From Oscillospiraceae bacterium (lineage in GTDB: Bacteria > Bacillota > Clostridia > Oscillospirales > Oscillospiraceae): DNA of 34,887 nt. Both the position numbers and the translations under genes were made by a program. This document shows positions 27,127 to 34,887 of the stretch, piece by piece; within the stretch, counting starts at the first letter, position 1, and every line of letters starts with the position of its first letter. Below the pieces are notes generated by a model, which saw only the letters and a list, made by a program, of their open reading frames with translations, searched no databases and was not told the origin of the DNA. The stretch lies in contig SVLC01000019.1 of NCBI GenBank assembly GCA_015068155.1, positions 1-34,887 of the forward strand, given 5' to 3'.

Positions 27127-27681
27127 TTATGCCATTACGGTACCGTCGGGGTTGAACAGCGGCAATTTTTCCAGATAGATCAGGTCGGGACGAGTCTGGG
27201 CATCGCCCTCAGCCAGAATAGCCATACGGCCCACAATATTGCCGCCGGCCTTTTCCACCAGAGCTTCCAGCGCCTTCAGGCTTTCGCCGGTGGAGATCAC
27301 ATCATCCACGATCAGGATCCGCTTACCCTGCATCAGGGCAGCGTCGGCACCGTCCAGATACAGCTTCTGCTCCTTGGCGGTGGTGATGGAATTCACCGTA
27401 ACGGAGAAAATATCCCGCATGTACAGCTTGGGACCCTTCCGGGCCAGGATATACTTGGCATTACCGGCCTGACGGGCCATTTCATGGGCCAGAGGGATAC
27501 CCTTGGCCTCGGCGGTGATGATGTAGTCATACGCCGGAGCCCGGGCCAGCAGATCACGGGCGCAGGCGACGGTCAGTTCCTGGTCACCAAAAATAACAAA
27601 ACCGGCGATATAAAGATTTTCGTTGACGGGGCAGATAGGCAGATCTCTTTCCAGACCGGCCACTTTCATGCGATAAAACAT
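27127..27681 (-). CDS. Purine-type phosphoribosyltransferase (Apt/Xpt-like)
   Basis: KRILIVDDVISTGESLKAL PRPP motif; YIITAEAKGIPLAHEMARQ. Confidence 0.85.
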   Translation of the reverse strand: MFYRMKVAGLERDLPICPVNENLYIAGFVIFGDQELTVACARDLLARAPAYDYIITAEAKGIPLAHEMARQAGNAKYILARKGPKLYMRDIFSVTVNSITTAKEQKLYLDGADAALMQGKRILIVDDVISTGESLKALEALVEKAGGNIVGRMAILAEGDAQTRPDLIYLEKLPLFNPDGTVMA

Positions 27682-27897
27682 AGATATTCACTCCTTGTTC
27701 AGAATTTAATTTTATTATACCCCCCTGGGCGTAAATGTCAAGAAAAATGCAGATGGCGGCATCCGGCTGCGGTTTGGCAAAGACCGCAAGGGGATCCGGC
27801 CGAAGCAGCCAGCCGAAATTTGTTCCCTTTTTTTCTTTTTACCACAACATACTGTGTCCTGCCAAATATTACCCGGTTTTTTTTATAAATTTCTTCA

Positions 27898-27926
27898 TTG
27901 TTACGGCAGAGAAACTATGCTATAAT
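27898..27926 (+). promoter_or_regulatory. Promoter of the dnaD/dnaI-like operon
   Basis: TTGTTA - 17 bp - TATAAT with extended -10 TGC. Confidence 0.65.
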
Positions 27927-27962
27927 GACTGTAACTGACATTTTTCTACGAGGTATCACATC

Positions 27963-28838
27963 ATGGACGCCATTACCATCCCCCAGGGGGACATTCAAAA
28001 ACTACTGGGCGCCGCCAGCGGCGATGCCGCCCTGCTGTACATATTCCTTCAAAGCGGTGGAGAACCTTCGATGGCCGCCCAGGCATTGCGGCTGAACGAC
28101 CAGCGGCTTTCCTGCGCCGCCTCCACCCTGCGGCAGTTGGGACTGTGGGACGCCGAACCCCGCCGATTCCTGGAGGCACGGGAAAAGCCCCTCTACTCTG
28201 AACAGGACGTGCTGCAAACCATGCAGTCCGATCTGTCCTTCCGGGCGCTTTACGGCGAAGTGCAGCGCCGGATGGGCCGGGTTTTGAACACAGAGGAACT
28301 GAAGGTCCTGCTGTCCATCGTCCGTTACCTGGGTCTGCCGGCAGATGTGATCTGCATTTTGGTCAGCTATTGCCAGGACAAGGCCCGTCATCGGGGCGGT
28401 CAGCGAAATCCTTCCCTGCGGGCCATTGAAAAAGAAGCCTATTTCTGGGCGGAGCAGGGCATCGACACCACCGAGGCCGCCGCCGCTTACATCCAGCGGC
28501 AAAACGTATACCACAGCCGGTTGTCCGCTTTGACCCGGCTGCTGCAGATCCGGGGCCGCGATCTCACCGCTGCCGAGGAAAAATACGCCCGGCAATGGCT
28601 GGAAATGGGTTTTGCCGACGAGGTGATCTCTATGGCCTACGAGCGGACCTGCCTGAATACCGGCGGTCTTAACTGGGCCTATATGCACAAGATCCTGCTG
28701 CGCTGGAAGGAAGCCGGCTTCAAAACCGCTGCCGATGTCCGCAGCGAGCGCAAACCCGGCGCCGCCCAACCCAGCGGTCAGCGGCAACTGGACGCTGACG
28801 AGATCGCCGCCATCCAAAGAATGTTACAGGAGGATTGA
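27963..28838 (+). CDS. DnaD-domain replication protein
   Basis: RVLNTEELKVLLSIVRYLGLPADVICILVSYC and YARQWLEMGFADEVISMAYERT; followed by a helicase-loader gene. Confidence 0.88.
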   Translation: MDAITIPQGDIQKLLGAASGDAALLYIFLQSGGEPSMAAQALRLNDQRLSCAASTLRQLGLWDAEPRRFLEAREKPLYSEQDVLQTMQSDLSFRALYGEVQRRMGRVLNTEELKVLLSIVRYLGLPADVICILVSYCQDKARHRGGQRNPSLRAIEKEAYFWAEQGIDTTEAAAAYIQRQNVYHSRLSALTRLLQIRGRDLTAAEEKYARQWLEMGFADEVISMAYERTCLNTGGLNWAYMHKILLRWKEAGFKTAADVRSERKPGAAQPSGQRQLDADEIAAIQRMLQED

Positions 28839-28841
28839 CCT

Positions 28842-29819
28842 ATGGCATACAGCGCAGAAGTCCTCAGCCGCGCCCGGGCCAGACTGGCCATGGCAAAAGA
28901 GGACAGAGAATCGGAAAACCGGGAGCATCTACAGCAGGCCTATGCCCGGGTGCCCCGTTTACAGGAGATCGACCGGAAGCTGCGGGCCACCATGGCCCTG
29001 GCCGCCCAGGCCGCCTTTACCCAGGGCGCCGATCCTGCGGAGCTGCTGGAGCAGGCCCGTCGGGAGAATCTGCTGCTGCAGCAGGAGCGGGCCGAGCTGG
29101 AAGCCCTCTATTTCGAGGAAGGCTATCTGGATGACAGCCCCATTTGTGAAAATTGCGGTGGCTCCGGTTATGTAGGCAGCACCATGTGCGAATGCCTGCG
29201 GGAGCTTTGCCGGCAGGAGCAAAAGAAGGAGCTGACTTTTCTGAATGTCGGCCGGGAGAGCTTCGACCAGTTCCGGCTGGACTACTATCCCGACCGGGAG
29301 GATCCCAAGCTGGGCGTCAATATCCGCGCCGTCATGGAAAAAACCTATCAGACTTGCCGCCGCTACGCCCAAAATTTCTCCGACAAGTCTTCCAATCTGC
29401 TGTTCTCCGGTGATACCGGCCTGGGAAAAACCTTCCTTTCCGCCTGCATCGCCCGGACGGTGGCCGATAACGGCTACTCCGTTATGTACGAAAGCGCCGG
29501 GCATCTGTTCGGCAATCTGGAGCGGGCCAAATTCAACGGTGACGAGCAGGCCCGGAAGGACGCGGACCGGTATCTGGCCTGTGACCTTTTGATCGTGGAT
29601 GATCTGGGCACCGAAATGCCCGGCCAGTTCACCACCGCTGCGCTCTACAGCCTGCTCAACGACCGGCTGCTCTCCGGCAAAAGCACCATCATCTCCACCA
29701 ACCTCACCATCGAAGAATTTGAAAAGCGGTATTCCCGGCAGATCGCATCCCGCTTGCGGGGCAGCTATGTGCGGGTGCCTTTCCTGGGCGAAGATATTCG
29801 CGTACTGAAAAACCGATGA
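28842..29819 (+). CDS. DnaC/DnaI-like helicase loader ATPase
   Basis: CENCGGSGYVGSTMCEC zinc cluster; FSGDTGLGKTFLSACIA Walker A; LLIVDDLGTE Walker B; IISTNLTIEE. Confidence 0.93.
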   Translation: MAYSAEVLSRARARLAMAKEDRESENREHLQQAYARVPRLQEIDRKLRATMALAAQAAFTQGADPAELLEQARRENLLLQQERAELEALYFEEGYLDDSPICENCGGSGYVGSTMCECLRELCRQEQKKELTFLNVGRESFDQFRLDYYPDREDPKLGVNIRAVMEKTYQTCRRYAQNFSDKSSNLLFSGDTGLGKTFLSACIARTVADNGYSVMYESAGHLFGNLERAKFNGDEQARKDADRYLACDLLIVDDLGTEMPGQFTTAALYSLLNDRLLSGKSTIISTNLTIEEFEKRYSRQIASRLRGSYVRVPFLGEDIRVLKNR

Positions 29820-30469
29820 AAACTGCCATTATTTTTGACCTGGACGGCACCCTGCTGGATACCCTGGGGGATCTGCACGCCGCCACCAACCATGTTTTGG
29901 CCGAATTTGGCTACCCTCCCCGCTCCATCGGCGAGGTTTGCAGCTTTGTGGGCAACGGCGCAGAGCAATTGATCCGGCAAGCTGTCCCCGCCGGGGTCGA
30001 TCATAAGCCGGTGCTGGCCGCTTTCCAAAGCTGGTATGCCGCCCATTGTGACATTCTCACCGCTCCCTATCCCGGTATTCCGGAGGTTTTGGCCACGCTG
30101 GAAAAGGATTTCCCCCTGGCGGTGGTATCCAACAAGCCGGACCGGGCAGTAAAAGAACTGGCAAAGATCTATTTCCCCACCCTTTACGCCCGTGGCGAAA
30201 GCGCCGACTGTCCCCGTAAGCCTGCGCCGGATATGGTACGCATGGCCATGGCGGGCCTGGGAGCGGATCACTGCATCTATGTCGGCGACAGTGAGGTGGA
30301 TATCCTCACCGCTAAAAATGTGGGCGTGCCCTGCGTTTCTGTCACCTGGGGATTCCGGGGAGAAGATGCCCTGCTGGCCGCAGGTGGCCAGTACTTGTGC
30401 CGGCTGCCCGCGGATTTGCCCCAGACCTTGCAGACCGTTTTCCACGCAACCCATTCTTCCGACACATAA
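29816..30469 (+). CDS. HAD-superfamily phosphatase (phosphoglycolate phosphatase-like)
   Basis: IFDLDGTLLDTLGDL; VVSNKP; YVGDSEVDILTAKN; ATGA overlap with previous gene. Confidence 0.92.
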   Translation: MKTAIIFDLDGTLLDTLGDLHAATNHVLAEFGYPPRSIGEVCSFVGNGAEQLIRQAVPAGVDHKPVLAAFQSWYAAHCDILTAPYPGIPEVLATLEKDFPLAVVSNKPDRAVKELAKIYFPTLYARGESADCPRKPAPDMVRMAMAGLGADHCIYVGDSEVDILTAKNVGVPCVSVTWGFRGEDALLAAGGQYLCRLPADLPQTLQTVFHATHSSDT

Positions 30470-30478
30470 GGAGGCTAT

Positions 30479-31126
30479 ATGCAGCGCGTTATTCTTTGTT
30501 CTCTGATCTGTTGTCTTCTTGGCATGGCCGCCTGCGGGCCGGCTCCCGCCACCGATCCTTCGGCTACGACGACCACCCCTACCAGCTCCCAGCGTGTTCC
30601 TTCCACTCCCACGCCTACTACCACCTCCCCTACCACTGCCCCAACGGTTCCCACCACCGTCCCCACGGTTCCCACCACCGTCCCCACGGAGCCGCTTTAT
30701 CCCGGTTTGGACAAGGCTCCGAATTTTACCGTATATGACAACAACAAGGAAACCGTGCAGCTGACCGATTTCATCGGCACACCGGTGGTACTGAATTTCT
30801 GGGCCAGTTGGTGCAGCCCCTGTAAAGCGGAAATGCCGGATTTTCAGGAGGCTTATCAAACCTACGGCCAGCAGATCCAGTTTATGATGGTGAACATGAC
30901 GGACGGAACCTATGAGACCCGGCTTTCCGCCGCCAATTTCATCCAGCAAATGGGCTACACCTTCCCCATATACTACGATCCCTACTATTCCGCCGTCAGC
31001 GCCTACGGGGTCCAAAACATTCCCACCACCGTATTTATCAACGCCGACGGTTACATCGTCGCCTCCATCACCGGCAAACTCAGCGCTGTCCAACTGCAGC
31101 ATTATTTAGATATGCTGCTGGCATAA
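30479..31126 (+). CDS. TlpA/ResA-like thioredoxin-fold lipoprotein with Thr/Pro-rich linker
   Basis: Lipobox LGMAAC; NFWASWCSPCKAEMPDF; T/P-rich linker. Confidence 0.9.
   Translation: MQRVILCSLICCLLGMAACGPAPATDPSATTTTPTSSQRVPSTPTPTTTSPTTAPTVPTTVPTVPTTVPTEPLYPGLDKAPNFTVYDNNKETVQLTDFIGTPVVLNFWASWCSPCKAEMPDFQEAYQTYGQQIQFMMVNMTDGTYETRLSAANFIQQMGYTFPIYYDPYYSAVSAYGVQNIPTTVFINADGYIVASITGKLSAVQLQHYLDMLLA
30644..30685 (+). repeat. Tandem 21-bp repeat in the Thr/Pro linker
   Basis: ACGGTTCCCACCACCGTCCCC x2, encoding (VPTTVPT)n. Confidence 0.85.
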
Positions 31127-31166
31127 ATATCCGCTATTTTTCATTCCATTCACGAGGTCATACCCT

Positions 31167-31751
31167 ATGGCAAACGAATTCTACGCCCTTTTGGGTCGTA
31201 TGCGCTACATCACCCGCTGGGGACTGATGCGCAACAGCTTTTCCGAAAATATTCAGGAACATTCCCATCAGGTCGCCGTGCTGGCCCATGCCCTGGCGCT
31301 GATCCGGCGGGATATCCTGCAACTCCCCGGCCCCAGCCCGGAGCGCTGCGCCGTGGCCGGTCTTTACCACGATGCCTCCGAGATCCTCACCGGGGATATG
31401 CCCACGCCTATTAAATATTACAATCCTGCCATGAAGGACGCCTACAAGCAGGTGGAGCAGATAGCAAACCGGCACTTGCTGGATCTGCTGCCTCTGCCGC
31501 TGCAGGCCGCTTACGCGCCCTATCTGCTGGAGGATGACGGCAGCGTCGCCCCCATTGTAAAAGCCGCCGACAAATTGGCTGCCTATATTAAATGTATAGA
31601 GGAGCAAAAAGCCGGCAACGCCGAATTTGAGTCCGCCGCGAAACAAACCATGGCTTCCATGCAGGACATGGCGCTGCCGGAGCTGAATTGGTTTATTGCC
31701 GAGTGTCTGCCGGCCTTCAGCCGCAACCTGGACGAGCTGCATATTCTATAA
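31167..31751 (+). CDS. YfbR-like HD-domain 5'-deoxynucleotidase
   Basis: RWGLMRNSFSENIQEHSHQVAVLAHALA; YHDASEILTGDMPTPIKY; KAADKLAAYIKC. Confidence 0.92.
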   Translation: MANEFYALLGRMRYITRWGLMRNSFSENIQEHSHQVAVLAHALALIRRDILQLPGPSPERCAVAGLYHDASEILTGDMPTPIKYYNPAMKDAYKQVEQIANRHLLDLLPLPLQAAYAPYLLEDDGSVAPIVKAADKLAAYIKCIEEQKAGNAEFESAAKQTMASMQDMALPELNWFIAECLPAFSRNLDELHIL

Positions 31752-31752
31752 C

Positions 31753-31784
31753 AAAAAATCCCCAACCGGACGGTTGGGGATTAC
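31753..31784. terminator. Bidirectional terminator hairpin
   Basis: aaaaaATCCCCAACCG-ga-CGGTTGGGGATtactt. Confidence 0.8.
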
Positions 31785-31993
31785 TTGTTCATTTGGGGGT
31801 TATTGGTGCGACCAAGTAAATAATCAACAGACACCTTATGAAAATCAGCAATTTTAATGAGTGTAGTAGTCGGAATGTCAATGTCGCCCCGCTCGTAATT
31901 GCTGTAAACACGCTGACTACAGGACAGAATATCTCCCATCTGTGTTTGTGTCAAATCCTTATCTTCCCGCAGATTTCGAATTCTAGGGTACAT
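31781..31993 (-). CDS. XRE-family HTH repressor
   Basis: MYPRIRNLREDKDLTQTQMGDILSCSQRVYSNYERGDIDIPTTTLIKIADFHKVSVDYLLGRTNNP; start could be an upstream TTG/GTG (up to 32011). Confidence 0.92.
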   Translation of the reverse strand: MYPRIRNLREDKDLTQTQMGDILSCSQRVYSNYERGDIDIPTTTLIKIADFHKVSVDYLLGRTNNPQMNK

Positions 31994-32044
31994 CGGCACC
32001 AATAACACCACCTTCTTTTATATGTGTCCATTATATCCTAGAAA

Positions 32045-32108
32045 GTTTTCCGCTAATCATTTTAGCGAAAAATTCACTATTGACTTTTAGCGAATAATTC
32101 GCTAAAAT
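32045..32108 (+). promoter_or_regulatory. Promoter with overlapping repressor operators
   Basis: TTGACT (32080-32085) - 17 bp - TAAAAT (32103-32108); palindrome TTTTAGCGAA-TAA-TTCGCTAAAA at 32085-32107 plus degenerate copy from 32060. Confidence 0.8.
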
Positions 32109-32161
32109 GTTTGTAGCGGCCATATTATATGGCACTGCACATCAGGAGGAGGATTATTTCT

Positions 32162-33250
32162 ATGTCAACAGAAACGAGATTAGATGTACTATCCAAATTA
32201 CGATCAGCAAAAAATGAATTAGATGCAATTGAGCAACTCCAAGCAGAAAAGGACAAGCTTGAAGCATATAAAAAGGACACCAGCATTAGTGCCAATGCCT
32301 ACAAAACAAATAGTGCCGCAGAACTTGTAGCAGATCGTGAGAAAAATATCGACCGCGCCTGGAGCGAAATCAAGGCGAACACATGGATCAGCTGGTTGCT
32401 GATGATTGTCGGTGTGGCAATTGCCTTTGGCGCAAATAGACTTGGTTATGGAGGCGTGTTCGCCCCTATCGTCCTTGGTTCTATCGCTGTGTTTTTTATC
32501 AGCCGCTTCATTCTAAAAAAGCGCGAATCTAGTAGACGCAGCCATATTTTTCATGAGATTTACCAAAAATACGAGAAGAAAATCGCCGACGCAGAGCGAA
32601 ACGATCAGTTGGCAGAAGCTGCCTATCATAAAGCCGTAGCTGCTGACCAGGCCAAGCGCGCAGCTGAGGTACAACCAAAACTGGATAATATTGAGCATCA
32701 AATCCGTCTTCATCGTCAGAATTTCATCAACATGAATCTTTTGTCCTTTGAGGATGTTGACCAGAAGCCTGAATTAATATCTCAAATGCTACGGCTCATT
32801 GAGAGCGGCCGCGCCGACAATGTTAAAGAATGTTTCCGATTAATAGACGAAGAAGAATACCGTAAAAAAGAAGAAGCCCGGCGCAGAGCAGAAGAGGAAC
32901 AGCGCCGAGAAGAGGAACGCAAACGCAATTCCCCCGGTAGAGTATATGTGTATGTAGGCGAGCCGCGTTCTGGCGGAGAATGGAAAGTTCCGAGAAACGA
33001 GATCACAATTGATGGTCAAAGTTATGGTCCCGGCACTATTCCCTATAAGGAAATCGTTCTTCAACCCGGGTGGCATACCATTTGCGTTGCAATACAATAT
33101 ACTTCCGAATATATTTACCGCTCTGATACGATTCAGTTCAACCTGGACGGCTGTGGTGAAAAATATTACCAGTTCTTTATCGAAAGTCCCCATCGTGGCG
33201 TAGAAATTAAAGAATGTGCATCCCGGTCGGATCTTTCCCGTCATCCGTAG
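32162..33250 (+). CDS. Membrane protein with coiled-coil and C-terminal beta-rich domain, unknown function
   Basis: Two predicted TM segments WISWLLMIVGVAIAFGA / GVFAPIVLGSIAVFFISRFIL; charged coiled-coil EEEYRKKEEARRRAEEEQRREEERKR; RBS aggaggagga before ATG 32162. Confidence 0.8.
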   Translation: MSTETRLDVLSKLRSAKNELDAIEQLQAEKDKLEAYKKDTSISANAYKTNSAAELVADREKNIDRAWSEIKANTWISWLLMIVGVAIAFGANRLGYGGVFAPIVLGSIAVFFISRFILKKRESSRRSHIFHEIYQKYEKKIADAERNDQLAEAAYHKAVAADQAKRAAEVQPKLDNIEHQIRLHRQNFINMNLLSFEDVDQKPELISQMLRLIESGRADNVKECFRLIDEEEYRKKEEARRRAEEEQRREEERKRNSPGRVYVYVGEPRSGGEWKVPRNEITIDGQSYGPGTIPYKEIVLQPGWHTICVAIQYTSEYIYRSDTIQFNLDGCGEKYYQFFIESPHRGVEIKECASRSDLSRHP

Positions 33251-33308
33251 TGAAAATGTGTCAAAGGACAATACATTGAAATTCAATACTACTTGTCTGC
33301 ATAGACGC

Positions 33309-33345
33309 CAAAGATCCCCAACCGGTGACGGTTGGGGATCTTCTT
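33309..33345. terminator. Terminator hairpin downstream of tsf
   Basis: GATCCCCAACCG-gtga-CGGTTGGGGATC, flanked by A/T-rich ends. Confidence 0.75.
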
Positions 33346-33361
33346 TGTTTGATCTTGAGAA

Positions 33362-34291
33362 TTACTTACCGGCGCCGGCGATCTGCGCAGCGACCTCAGC
33401 AGCGAAGTTCTCTTCCTTCTTCTCGATGCCCTCACCCTTGATGTAGTGGTAAGCATTGACGAAGGTAGCCTTGCCGCCCAGCTTCTTGGAAGCATCGGCA
33501 ATGTAGCCGGCCACGTCGCCCTGGAACAGGTCGCCGCGGACGAAGTCCTGCTGCAGCAGGCAGATATCCTTGAAGAAGGCAGCAATCTTGCCCTGCGCGA
33601 TCTTTTCCTTGACCTGAGCGGGCTTGGAAGCCATCTTGGGGTCATTCTCCATCAGAGCCAGCTGGACCTGCATTTCCTTGTCGACCTCAGCCTGGGGAAC
33701 CAGGGTCTTGTCCCAGTACTTGGCGTTCATGGCAGCGATCTGCATAGCAACATTCTTGCCGATCTCGGTGGCATCGATGTCACCTTCAACGGCCAGGTTC
33801 ACCAGAACACCGTGAGAGCCGCCGGCGTGCACATAAGCAACGGAAACATTCTCAGCAAAACGGTCGAAGCGGCGGATCTGCATGTTCTCGCCGATGGACA
33901 TGACCTTCTCCTGCATGATCTCGGTGACGGTCAGGTTGGAGTTGGGGTACTTGCAAGCCTTCAGAGCTTCCACATCAGCGGGGTTCTGCTCGGCAACGAT
34001 AACGGCCAGGTTCTTCACCAGGTCCATGAAAGCATCGGTCTTGGCAGCGAAGTCGGTCTCGGAGTTCACCTCGATCACGACGCCCACGCCGTTGATAACG
34101 GTGGCGTAAGCAACACCCTCAGCAGCGATGCGGTCAGCCTTCTTGGCAGCCTTGGCCAGGCCCTTCTCACGCAGCCAGTCGATGGCGGCGTCCATATCAC
34201 CGTCGGTAGCAGTCAGAGCAGCCTTGCAGTCCATCATACCAACGTTGGTCATCTCGCGGAGCTTCTTAACGTCCTGTGCAGTAAAAGCCAT
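33362..34291 (-). CDS. tsf: Elongation factor Ts
   Basis: MAFTAQDVKKLREMTNVGMMDCKAALTATDGDMDAAIDWLREKGLAKAAKKADRIAAEG. Confidence 0.98.
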   Translation of the reverse strand: MAFTAQDVKKLREMTNVGMMDCKAALTATDGDMDAAIDWLREKGLAKAAKKADRIAAEGVAYATVINGVGVVIEVNSETDFAAKTDAFMDLVKNLAVIVAEQNPADVEALKACKYPNSNLTVTEIMQEKVMSIGENMQIRRFDRFAENVSVAYVHAGGSHGVLVNLAVEGDIDATEIGKNVAMQIAAMNAKYWDKTLVPQAEVDKEMQVQLALMENDPKMASKPAQVKEKIAQGKIAAFFKDICLLQQDFVRGDLFQGDVAGYIADASKKLGGKATFVNAYHYIKGEGIEKKEENFAAEVAAQIAGAGK

Positions 34292-34328
34292 TTTACATTT
34301 CCTCCTAAATTATGTGTAGAAAAACTTT

Positions 34329-34382
34329 GTAGGGGCCGATGGCGCACATCGGCCCAGGGCGGATGTGGGCATCCGCCCCTAC
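34329..34382. repeat. Palindromic intergenic repeat of the GTAGGGGC...GCCCCTAC type
   Basis: GTAGGGGCCGATG...CATCGGCCC-AGGGCGGATG...CATCCGCCCCTAC between rpsB and tsf. Confidence 0.7.
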
Positions 34383-34392
34383 GGGTCTTTAA

Positions 34393-34887
34393 TTACTCAG
34401 CAGCGGGAGCCTCAACTTCAGCCACAGCGTCCTCACCCTGACGTCCCTCGATGGCAGCGTTGGCCATAGCGGCGGCGATCAGACGGATGGCGCGGATAGC
34501 GTCGTCGTTGCCGGGGATCACATAGTCGATCTCATCGGGATCGCAGTTGGTGTCCACGATGGCCACAACGGGGATGTTCAGCTTCTTAGCCTCGGCGATA
34601 GCGTTGCGCTCCTTGCGGGGGTCAACGATGAACAGAGCAGCGGGGATCTTCTTCATTTCCTTCACGCCGCCCAGGTACTTCTCCAGCTTCTCGATTTCGC
34701 CCTGCAGCTTGGTGACTTCCTTCTTGGGCAGCATAGCGAAGGTGCCGTCCTCTTCCATCTTTCTCAGCTGAGCCAGACGGTCGATACGGGTACGCATGGT
34801 GCGGAAGTTGGTCATCATGCCGCCCAGCCAACGGGCGTTGACATAGTAACCGCCGCAGCGGATAGCTTCCTCACGGATAGCGTCCTG
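34393..34887 (-). CDS. rpsB: 30S ribosomal protein S2, truncated by window edge (5' end outside)
   Basis: [38 protein letters not shown]...[49 protein letters not shown]; frame stays open to 34887. Confidence 0.98.
   Translation of the reverse strand, partial: QDAIREEAIRCGGYYVNARWLGGMMTNFRTMRTRIDRLAQLRKMEEDGTFAMLPKKEVTKLQGEIEKLEKYLGGVKEMKKIPAALFIVDPRKERNAIAEAKKLNIPVVAIVDTNCDPDEIDYVIPGNDDAIRAIRLIAAAMANAAIEGRQGEDAVAEVEAPAAE

Noticed and set aside
28735-29175. Alternative-frame plus-strand ORFs within the helicase-loader region (28735-29175, 28835-29134, 29245-29592, 29599-29808)
   Set aside because: They overlap genuine dnaD/dnaI-like reading frames and have P/R/S-rich translations typical of GC-rich frame shadows.

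Overview
The window looks like a Firmicutes (Clostridia, Oscillospiraceae-like) chromosomal segment with three parts. (1) Positions 1-9.3 kb are an AT-richer accessory region. It holds an ATPase + PIN-domain pair, then a compact co-directional operon with its own promoter and XRE regulator: radical SAM protein, putative wHTH-like protein of unknown function, PLD-nuclease/DEAH helicase fusion, a 58-aa ORF absent from the supplied track, a DndD/Rad50-like ATPase with a CxxC hook, and a 149-aa protein. It ends in an iteron-like ~20-bp repeat array next to a tRNA-Arg(CCG) gene. This is the best candidate for an undescribed (or poorly described) defence / DNA-modification system. (2) Positions 9.6-21.5 kb are a nine-gene purine operon on the minus strand (purE-C-F-M-N-purO-like-purH(AICARFT only)-D-L), preceded by a consensus promoter and a recognisable ZTP (pfl) riboswitch with an intrinsic terminator. 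Its PurF lacks the N-terminal catalytic Cys, and its PurH function is split between a stand-alone AICAR formyltransferase and an archaeal-type IMP cyclohydrolase. (3) Positions 21.5-34.9 kb carry a candidate structured ncRNA, a domain-swapped GH3 beta-glucosidase, an acyltransferase, an ASCH protein, a BspA-type LRR lipoprotein, a PRTase, dnaD-dnaI-like helicase-loader genes, a HAD phosphatase, a TlpA-like lipoprotein, an YfbR-like HD phosphohydrolase, a small XRE/membrane-protein module between near-identical terminator hairpins, and tsf-rpsB. All calls come from reading the sequence; no database search was run.
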